Below, one piece after another: positions 62,782 to 64,000 of a stretch of DNA of 64,000 bases. The first letter of the stretch is position 1. The number at the start of each line of letters is the position of its first letter. The stretch comes from Osedax fenrisi (Eukaryota > Annelida > Polychaeta > Sabellida > Siboglinidae). The stretch covers positions 86,555,728 to 86,619,727 of the forward strand of contig OZ025241.1 of assembly GCA_964019155.1 (NCBI GenBank). Reading direction: 5' to 3'. The position numbers were made by a program, and so were the translations under genes. The notes under the pieces were generated by a model. The model searched no databases, had not been told where the DNA came from, and saw only the letters and a list, made by a program, of their open reading frames with translations.

Positions 62782-63212
62782 ATATTTACTATTTCTTTAT
62801 TTCACTGAATAATGTGAATAATAAACTCTTAAACAAATAGAGTTTTGAATTAACTACGTAAATTATTGCATTTATTATATAACGTAGAGGTGTTTAATAT
62901 TAATTGAAATTTATATATTAAATATTATAAATAATATATGAAATTTATATATTAAATATTATAAATAATATATAGATATGAAATTTATATATTAAATATT
63001 ATAAATAATATATAGATATTCTATTAGTAATATATGGGCCGTAATAGTTCAACGGTATACTACAACAAATATAATATTTTCTATTTTCATGAAAACCTAA
63101 TTTAACCGTACTCAGTGATTATCCCGAAGAAATCGAACGGACAATCTTTAACCATGCTACGGAACCTTCCGGAATGTTTCGTCATGCAATTGATGCGCTT
63201 CGAAATCACCGG
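35209..63212 (+). CDS. Ubiquitin-specific protease-like gene, 3' end outside window
   Basis: Exons: 35209-35405, 36903-37080, 41061-41180, 41507-41730, 42180-42234 (tentative), 47383-47501, 52037-52165, 52971-53111, 59170-59318, 59683-59770, 59840-59931, 60310-60430, 61859-61969 and 63116-63212. Phases fit except between exons 4 and 5. In order the product shows: a hydrophobic segment (VIGYALASVMFYVMTEG), Gln-rich sequence, the Cys box VGFTNNNRNLCFMNCVLQC (catalytic Cys in LCFMN; the usual G-N-T is changed), CGLC, ECDVGEFFMWYIGAL (the Q/D-EF box), LDDLYTGQ, LCSNC and FKCLHC (zinc-ribbon CxxC pairs), and LPECFVMQLMRFE. This is the canonical USP order. The His box should follow right of the window. 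USPs remove ubiquitin from proteins; substrate unknown. The start codon was not found; exon 1 may not be first. Introns host two LINEs, MITEs, SINEs and a nested gene. Confidence 0.75.
35410..36660 (+). other. USP-like intron 1
   Basis: AT-rich intron with (AAT)n at 35465-35512 and a short repeat of CTCATGCATATCACTGCATT-type units near 35850-35900. No exon was seen. Confidence 0.6.
36762..36955. repeat. Tandem duplication of a 3' splice site and exon start
   Basis: A 109-bp direct duplication. The first copy at 36762-36846 contains the polypyrimidine tract, the acceptor TTAACAG and the first 50 or so exon bases (GCAAGTAAAAGTGATGCTGG); the second is the acceptor of USP-like exon 2 at 36903. 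The first copy stays in frame but runs back into intron sequence without a donor. Confidence 0.8.
36903..37080 (+). CDS. USP-like exon 2
   Basis: Phase 2 in, phase 0 out at CAG|GTTAGC. It encodes VKEMLVVLYSWTLQPLWNNW, then EEHTMFNLSCRLQ and a Gln/Met-rich stretch SEQQQAEMQRQMYPMPTN. Its first bases are present twice in tandem. Confidence 0.6.
37551..37594. repeat. AGAGCTAGAG hairpin
   Basis: TATAGCACAGAGCTAGAG and CTCTAGCTCTATGCTATA form a near-perfect stem. A similar CATAGAGCTAGAGAG hairpin is at 32755-32795. Confidence 0.7.
37665..40955 (+). mobile_element. Full-length RTE-like LINE with target duplication
   Basis: A 3.29-kb non-LTR retrotransposon between two exact copies of TATACAACCAC (37654-37664 and 40956-40966), an 11-bp target-site duplication. 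It has a short 5' leader, one long endonuclease-RT frame (37797-40919, with one in-frame TAG) and a very short 3' end finishing in GTAAGTAAGGTAAGG, a simple-repeat tail as in RTE-type elements. It sits in the sense orientation in an intron of the USP-like gene. Confidence 0.85.
37797..40919 (+). pseudogene. LINE polyprotein: APE endonuclease plus reverse transcriptase, one stop
   Basis: About 1040 codons in one frame. The endonuclease part has LNVQTLN, GIQEH, GGIGILL, TTGDFNAHLGR, QLDYILI and SDHRIV, so all apurinic-endonuclease motifs are present. The RT part has KNGKSCGLDEIPVEIWK, FIDFSKAFDSIHR, GVLQGDTLAPFLF and the catalytic ITDIDYADDLAVV. The C-terminus carries SQRLRFSGHCWRARTE and PGRPRKTFIDQL, typical of RTE/jockey-group elements. 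The only visible lesion is a TAG at 39411-39413, in the linker between the domains, upstream of LFSMTELIKALKNMK. It is either a recent nonsense mutation in a young copy or, less likely, a functional readthrough site. Confidence 0.85.
41061..41180 (+). CDS. USP-like exon 3 (Gln-rich)
   Basis: A 120-nt phase 0/0 exon, acceptor CCCTACAG, donor CAA|GTTCTA. It encodes NMLTQANAPDEYYNLAYAND, then LQLFRQPQGQERG and LPQQQQQ. The donor is weak but equals the one inferred for exon 1 (GTTCTA). Confidence 0.5.
41507..41730 (+). CDS. USP-like exon 4 (catalytic Cys box)
   Basis: Acceptor CCCCCATAG, donor AACTG|GTAGGC, phase 0 in and phase 2 out. It encodes YQQQRFNMHGEVAMYQTGLG, then STWIGPGREVTVGFTNNN and RNLCFMNCVLQCVLRSPHM. 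The LCFMNxVLQ core is the USP Cys box; the preceding Asn residues supply the oxyanion region, but the usual Gly-Asn-Thr is Asn-Arg-Asn-Leu. The exon end and its donor are the first unit of a tandem array. Confidence 0.75.
41723..42030. repeat. 72-79 bp tandem array copying a 5' splice site
   Basis: Four units begin GCTAACTGGTAGGCCTAAC at 41723, 41795, 41867 and 41946, plus a truncated fifth near 42023. Each includes the last eight exon bases and the GT of USP-like exon 4 (variants GTAGGC, GTATGC, GTAGGG), then a GAGAGA-rich stretch. Only the first donor gives an open frame, because TAG follows immediately. Confidence 0.85.
42180..42234 (+). CDS. USP-like exon 5, tentative (CxxC)
   Basis: A long CT tract (42040-42175) and CATCTTAG precede GCGLCRMQSYTDCSCIYE, then AT|GTATCA, phase 2 out. 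CxxC followed by Met/Leu-Gln is usual soon after the USP Cys box. The entry phase needed (1) does not match the exon 4 end (2), so an intervening exon, an error or a wrong call is possible. Confidence 0.35.
42300..44200. other. AT-rich USP-like intron DNA
   Basis: About 85-90% A/T with (TA)n tracts; an Asn/Lys/Phe-rich frame at 43224-43445 is compositional. It contains one MITE (42889-43023). Confidence 0.6.
42889..43023. mobile_element. Short MITE with 29-bp inverted ends
   Basis: Left end AGGGGTGCATTTTTTGTAAC then ATACCAACGT; right end ACGTTGGTATGTTACT then AAAAACTCACCCT. These are near-perfect inverted repeats of about 29 bp in a 135-bp element. An internal ATTGGTATGCTACACAAAA resembles a further copy of the end. 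Confidence 0.75.
44214..44245 (+). repeat. 28-bp inverted flank of the LINE, left
   Basis: CTTTTGTATTATGTTTAGAT with TA tails; its reverse complement is at 46144-46171, beyond the other end of the truncated LINE. Confidence 0.8.
44262..46130 (-). mobile_element. CR1/jockey-group LINE, 5'-truncated and frameshifted
   Basis: About 1.87 kb on the minus strand, inside a USP-like intron. It retains the RT, the C-terminal region and a 3' UTR ending in an (AAAT)n tail (44262-44287). The endonuclease is missing at the 5' end; the frame is open up to the junction near 46130. Unlike the RTE-like copy it belongs to the group with YWYRNQ and GVRQGGILSPLLFN signatures. Confidence 0.8.
44386..46088 (-). 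pseudogene. Reverse transcriptase of the truncated LINE
   Basis: RT motifs in order: GKAIGPDGISIEHI, NYRPICISNIICKIIE, VTFLDASKAFDKINH, GVRQGGILSPLLFNLYT, INNLCYADDIALFSPS and the thumb YRYLGHWISEDLSDD. After ISEDLSDDID the family sequence continues in another frame (CMAKLNIAYNNAYRIVMNYR, ending at 44386). The shift falls at a TATATATA run near 44780-44790, so slippage in that run broke the frame. Further changes are few, so the copy is not old. Confidence 0.85.
46144..46171 (-). repeat. 28-bp inverted flank of the LINE, right
   Basis: TATAATCTAAACATAATACA then AAAGAAA, the reverse complement of 44214-44245. Confidence 0.8.
46200..47330. other. AT-rich intron DNA with MITE family A relic
   Basis: AT-rich DNA. 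The segment 46865-46960 (GGGATGTAATGCAGGTAAAG then AACTAAACC) resembles the reverse complement of the MITE family A centre. A long (TA)n tract lies at 47212-47282. Confidence 0.5.
47383..47501 (+). CDS. USP-like exon 6
   Basis: Acceptor CCATCAG (or GACAG six bases later, same phase), donor CTCA|GTTTAG, phase 1 out. It encodes DSELLWASLQLFKSLSNRQP and then INTERFRFAASLIESSPVL. This amphipathic helical region lies where USPs have the segment before the Q/D-EF box. Phase 1 joins exactly to exon 7. Confidence 0.5.
47595..48063 (+). mobile_element. TIR element family C, copy 2
   Basis: About 470 bp. Left end ATAGCAAAGATTTTCCGAAG then GAAAGATATAACACT; right end AGTGTTATATCTTTGCTTCG then CAAAATCTTTGCT: inverted repeats of about 35 bp with few mismatches. 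Internal sequence (CGCGAAATCGTGTAATTC, GGAACTATGTGTTG, GAAAACTAAGTGTTCATTAC) matches the reverse complement of copy 1 at 33807-34325. No open frame. Confidence 0.8.
48070..51550. other. AT-rich USP-like intron DNA, nothing recognised
   Basis: Very AT-rich. The patch 49380-49560 is less so and contains TTACAGAAAGTGAATTCTGA and ACAATTTTCTGTAA, a small inverted repeat, with a similar TTACAGAACATTTTCTGTAA at 50277. A short TATAGTATTAACACAGTTAA direct repeat lies at 49862-49925. No exon was seen. Confidence 0.55.
51556..51802. mobile_element. MITE family D, with a second copy nested inside
   Basis: The outer element has inverted ends AACTCTAATTATTAGAGGTT / AACCTCTAATTATTAGAGTT and a right terminus GAGTTGGTGTGAACCCCTTT. 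Inside it, 51622-51690 runs AAAAGGGGTTTTACACC to GGTGATAAACCCCTTTT, a 69-bp smaller palindrome with the same termini. The complete relative is at 59454-59576. Confidence 0.7.
52037..52165 (+). CDS. USP-like exon 7 (Q/D-EF box)
   Basis: Acceptor CCTCACAG, donor GTCG|GTTCGT, phase 1 in and out. It encodes QANLQPECDVGEFFMWYIGA then LNTPISRLTYNDPKMNLTEA. The sequence ECDVGEFFMWYIGAL corresponds to the USP 'QxDAxEFLxxLLxxL' box, with the acidic residue and Glu-Phe kept. Confidence 0.7.
52300..52780 (+). other. USP-like intron 7
   Basis: AT-rich intron followed by a CA-rich tract that leads into the exon 8 acceptor. No other feature was seen. Confidence 0.6.
52971..53111 (+). CDS. USP-like exon 8
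   Basis: A 141-nt exon, acceptor CACACAG, donor CACG|GTCAGT, phase 1 in and out. It encodes CLAMRMLERSTMDDQRLAIL and then RYTYRDYDNATLDRHNNDYN, a charged, probably helical insert between the EF box and the zinc-ribbon region. It is not covered by any long ATG-started frame; it was found by splice phase. Confidence 0.6.
53112..53870 (+). other. USP-like intron 8, left part
   Basis: AT-rich with oligo-A and oligo-T runs; nothing coding was seen. Confidence 0.6.
53874..54375. repeat. 81-bp minisatellite, about 6 units
   Basis: Units of about 81 bp starting ACAAATAACAGTATATACAT then TTAACTAACAAAATA. Variants alternate between ATGTATTATGAAC and ATGATTATAAAC. It ends 30 bp before the stop codon of the nested minus-strand gene, so it forms its 3' flank or UTR. 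Confidence 0.9.
54405..55367 (-). CDS. Transposase-like gene exon 5 (main domain)
   Basis: Acceptor TTTTACAG, phase 0, starts ICLLHMNELPLKNVMAKFG. It includes TSDQKYLRDILLVISTGN, PGKIGYARWLTTANRILR, NGYFLHSENRLVCML, VRTFKIPVINFSAENYYNLI and the C-terminal CHNQAVERIICIVSETSTM and RDTRIVTTIAHRKLFPSF. The ATG of the open frame is internal; the exon begins five codons earlier. Confidence 0.8.
   Translation of the reverse strand: MCLLHMNELPLKNVMAKFGVQTKGPNLHGGEIGQSLPKAETLNIYPDFPLIRIDDGFAANLVAATDLTSDQKYLRDILLVISTGNIPDNFAKKSPGKIGYARWLTTANRILRVYISNRNPSDNLISITKYIVHVYACMWFEVKRAPLLIYGAMHVYNMIKNTRKLNNSIITDCVRGSLARNGYFLHSENRLVCMLSDNDQSIRKLAVERIISARVRGETGVRTFKIPVINFSAENYYNLIEYDDNWLEPRLTLGINDKELHCIDFEKYPCHNQAVERIICIVSETSTMLVCPKQRDTRIVTTIAHRKLFPSFDSKKDFRL
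54405..57532 (-). CDS. Transposase-like conserved metazoan protein, complete, 5 exons
   Basis: Exons in order of transcription: 57024-57532, 56472-56606, 55765-56173, 55504-55599 and 54405-55367. All phases match and total 2112 nt, 703 residues plus stop. Motifs in order: LFDISACKC with CRCQ, FLTDQRLDRLM, an acidic stretch (EISDSEEDVTN), MLMRCGVSDRKAA, GLYFDGKIDST, EPGSVFRTHL, VIGCDGTNVNTG, ICLLHMNELPLKN, ARWLTTANRILRVY, VYACMWFEVKRAP and YPCHNQAVERI. I recall proteins with this order as an abundant unnamed family in cnidarians, arthropods and other animals. FDG, CDG and the Glu of AVER could be a DDE triad of an RNase H fold; that is inference. There is no stop or frameshift, and I found no terminal inverted repeats. 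It lies inside an intron of the USP-like gene on the other strand, so it is either a recently inserted element or a domesticated gene. Confidence 0.8.
55504..55599 (-). CDS. Transposase-like gene exon 4
   Basis: A 96-nt phase 0/0 exon with a consensus donor AGT|GTAAGT. It encodes VIGCDGTNVNTGRMNGIIRK and then LEQSMNKKVQWS, the second Asp motif. Confidence 0.8.
55765..56173 (-). CDS. Transposase-like gene exon 3
   Basis: Acceptor CCATTAG, donor AAG|GTAGCA, phase 2 in and 0 out. It encodes SFVPERPLTTKMLMRCGVSD, VIDRNRIRRWKAKV, GLYFDGKIDSTRQVNG and DHITIVSEPGSVFRTHLTIY. Confidence 0.8.
56472..56606 (-). CDS. Transposase-like gene exon 2 (acidic linker)
   Basis: Acceptor ATATTTAG, donor ATAG|GTAAAT, phase 2 in and out. 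It encodes ATEDIYEYQTPRGMMEISDS and then EEDVTNVDQTEQDPDYPEPQ, an acidic disordered linker. Confidence 0.75.
56620..57023 (-). other. Intron 1 of the transposase-like gene
   Basis: AT-rich intron containing a (TA)n tract of about 75 bp at 56828-56904. Confidence 0.7.
57024..57532 (-). CDS. Transposase-like gene exon 1 (start codon)
   Basis: Begins MKLRTNSIFKKTYGVANMPI. It contains LNKLIDIWFRSSIPTIHI and the Cys-rich LFDISACKCTVISNCRCQSS, a possible small zinc-binding site, then FLTDQRLDRLM. The donor AGCAC|GTTAGT is in phase 2, as exon 2 needs; reading past it ends in intron sequence. Confidence 0.8.
57990..58290 (-). pseudogene. Eroded reverse transcriptase fragment
   Basis: The minus strand, with stops and shifts, reads IIDLNNAMDSVW and INAIQPLYVNVTSAVQRN, then VVASEWFTTLEYVRDAHYV. 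These resemble the RT segment between the 'FxDxxKAFD' and 'GVRQGCxLSP' motifs, with both key motifs decayed. At 58165-58285 a 44-bp unit (AAGTCTATAATGTTTGTTGC) is repeated about 2.5 times within it. Confidence 0.4.
58300..58780. other. AT-rich USP-like intron DNA
   Basis: AT-rich with a (TA)n tract at 58722-58768; nothing else was seen. Confidence 0.6.
59170..59318 (+). CDS. USP-like exon 9
   Basis: Acceptor CTCACAG, donor CAA|GTTAGT, phase 1 in and 0 out. It encodes RLDAFTEKVVESLERMSDLN, WLAYKDANVRMG and HTVLDDLYTGQ. The last motif matches the USP 'I.DLFxGQ' segment just before the zinc ribbon. Confidence 0.7.
59454..59576. mobile_element. MITE family D, complete copy
   Basis: 123 bp with inverted ends of about 42 bp and one mismatch: left TAAAAGGGGTTTCACACCAA, right TTGGTGTGAAACCCCTTTTA. 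The centre shares AATTATTAGAGGTTAAAGTT with the copy at 51556-51802. Confidence 0.85.
59683..59770 (+). CDS. USP-like exon 10 (first CxxC)
   Basis: Acceptor CCTCTAG, donor CAAG|GTCTGT, phase 0 in and 1 out. It encodes VINIRLCSNCKETKVDFDIF then KVLPIVIQQ, the 'C..C....f..l.l' segment of USP domains. Confidence 0.75.
59840..59931 (+). CDS. USP-like exon 11 (second CxxC)
   Basis: Acceptor ACCTCAG, donor CAG|GTTACC, phase 1 in and 0 out. It encodes AKTLEECLNDYCNVEEISNY and then DGFKCLHCEQ. TLEECL and CxxC pair with exon 10 to complete a zinc ribbon. Confidence 0.75.
60310..60430 (+). CDS. USP-like exon 12 (Asn/Ser-rich insert)
   Basis: Acceptor CCTCTAG, donor CCAG|GTAAGC, phase 0 in and 1 out. 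It encodes TSNNNTAQVNTLQVNRSQMN and then HTSESVVLQNSSPTSNASTP, a low-complexity insert. Its donor is unit 1 of the 31-bp array. Confidence 0.65.
60430..60905. repeat. 31-bp minisatellite starting at a 5' splice site, about 15 units
   Basis: Strict 31-bp period from 60430 (60461, 60492, 60523 and onward). The unit is GGTAAGCATATAGCATGGTA then GAATAGGGGTA. The first GTAAGC is the donor of USP-like exon 12, so most units carry a near-consensus donor (GGTAAGC or GGTAAAC). Minus-strand open frames here are artefacts of the period. Confidence 0.9.
60932..61239 (+). mobile_element. SINE family 1, copy 1 (full length)
   Basis: tRNA-like head: GTGGCTCAGTGGCTAAGGCG (A box) and GGGTTCGAACCTCG (B box). 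The anticodon arm does not pair, so this is not a tRNA gene. The body holds AGAAGTGATCTTATATAATT, GATCGGCTCTCGTTAAAACC and TTAGAGCC; the tail is AACAATAACAATAACAATAA. ACATCAGA before the head and after the tail is a possible 8-bp target duplication. Confidence 0.8.
61440..61713 (-). mobile_element. SINE family 1, copy 2 (inverted relative to copy 1)
   Basis: Minus strand: head GTGGCTCGGTTGGCTAAAGC, B box GGGTTCGAGCCTCG, then AGAAGTGATCTTATATAATT, GATCGGCTCTCGTTAAAACC and GGCTTCGAAGGGACATTAGA. The 3' region contains CCAGGAACTTAG and CTAAGTTCCTGG, a hairpin absent from copy 1. Confidence 0.8.
61859..61969 (+). CDS. USP-like exon 13
   Basis: Acceptor TCCTGCAG, donor AAA|GTAAGC, phase 1 in and out. 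It encodes VPAVYSLNLVSPIVAPVGKR then TQYSHLHAKEMTSTPK. No motif; an insert between zinc ribbon and the next core strand. Confidence 0.6.
61990..63110 (+). other. USP-like intron 13
   Basis: AT-rich intron with (TA)n at 62740-62770 and three tandem copies of AAATTTATATATTAAATATT at 62908-63022. A D-arm-like TAGTTCAACGGTA at 63043 has no B box after it. Confidence 0.6.
63116..63212 (+). CDS. USP-like exon 14 (last in window)
   Basis: Acceptor GTACTCAG, donor CCGG|GTAACT, phase 1 in and 2 out. It encodes IIPKKSNGQSLTMLRNLPEC then FVMQLMRFEIT, the USP 'LPxxLxxxLxRF' strand. The catalytic His region should be in the next exons, right of the window. Confidence 0.75.
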
Positions 63213-64000
63213 GTAACTATTACGTAATCATCATCATCATCATCATCGTTGTGGTAGTGGTTGTAGTGGTTCTATTATCTTTGTATATCATGGCAATGGT
63301 TATGAAGCCGTTCCATAGGTGTAGAATTAAACATTTCTCACACCTCGCCATTGTGCAATACGTATATAACACAACGCCTTGAGAATATTCATAAAGTGTA
63401 TCGTAAATACATATATATATATGTGTATTTCTTTATTTAACTGAATAATGTGAATAATTATAAATTCTAAACTTTAAACAAATGCAGTTTTTAATTACCT
63501 ACGTAAATTATTGCATTTATTATATAACGTAAAGGTATTTAATTAATTTAATAATATTAATTCAAATTTCTATATTAAATATATATAGATATAATTACGA
63601 TATATTGAACAAGACTGTCATATTTGATATTTTTGATATTATTCCTTGATATTATACTAGATATATTTGAAATAGAAATTATTATGTAAATTTGTAATAT
63701 TATTTAATAAATATTAAAATTAATATTTTTTTTTAAATATATTTATAATATTAATATAGAATATTATTTTATTTAAAAAATTCAAAAACTGATAAAAATT
63801 AGTAAAAATATAAAGCATTTAAAATATAAAGTAATTCATTGTCATATAATAAAATTCTAGAATAGTTTTTATTAAGGTATTTCAAAATATAAAATATCTT
63901 ATATTGTATAACTATGTAGATAGTAACTAAAGTTTTATGTTTATGAACACTTGGTATCCATATTAATAAATCATGTATTATTTTACTCTATTATAAATAA
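63213..64000 (+). other. USP-like intron 14, to window end
   Basis: (CAT)n near 63220-63246, then AT-rich DNA. A ten-fold weaker copy of the sequence near 62790-62890 (TTTCTTTATTTCACTGAATA and the ACGTAAATTATTGCATTTAT block) recurs at 63428-63545, so this intron contains a diverged direct repeat of about 120 bp. Confidence 0.55.

Noticed and set aside
63043..63060. D-arm-like TAGTTCAACGGTA suggesting a tRNA
   Set aside because: No T arm or acceptor stem follows.

Overview
The window looks like nuclear DNA of an invertebrate metazoan; I cannot name the phylum. Non-coding DNA is extremely AT-rich and full of (TA)n, (GT)n, (GA)n and minisatellite arrays. Small GC-richer exons with GT..AG borders sit far apart in it. 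There is one canonical tRNA gene, plus non-LTR retrotransposons, tRNA-derived SINEs and palindromic MITEs. No CRISPR, operon or other prokaryotic feature was seen.

Four protein genes were assembled by reading exons on both strands and requiring splice phases to match. (1) Minus strand, 28740 to 3817 and continuing off the left edge: an Egalitarian-like gene with three repeated 'FLxxxPxxF'-type modules; its exonuclease part is not in the window. (2) Plus strand, 6995-14064: a complete 8-exon, about 740-residue type I membrane protein (signal peptide, LRRNT-LRR-LRRCT twice, one membrane helix, short tail). It lies entirely inside one intron of gene 1, on the opposite strand. (3) Plus strand, 35209 to 63212 and continuing off the right edge: a ubiquitin-specific protease-like gene spread over at least 28 kb, with a hydrophobic and Gln-rich N-terminal part, the Cys box, two CxxC pairs and a later USP motif; the His box lies outside. 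(4) Minus strand, 57532-54405: a complete 5-exon, 703-residue gene of a transposase-like family, nested in an intron of gene 3.

Layout: 0-3.7 kb tRNA-Arg(TCG) and foldback elements; 3.8-28.7 kb the Egalitarian-like gene with the LRR gene nested at 7-14 kb and several minisatellites; 29-35 kb AT-rich spacer with a TIR element, an orphan copy of the LRR gene's last exon and a tRNA-headed SINE; 35-64 kb the USP-like gene, whose introns hold a full-length RTE-like LINE with an 11-bp target duplication, a 5'-truncated CR1/jockey-like LINE, the transposase-like gene, MITEs, two inverted SINE copies and a relic RT fragment.

The least expected pattern is at exon borders of the USP-like gene. Three tandem duplications begin at or include a splice site: one copies a 3' splice site with part of its exon, one copies a 5' splice site four times, and one is a 31-bp minisatellite of about 15 units whose first unit is the 5' splice site itself.
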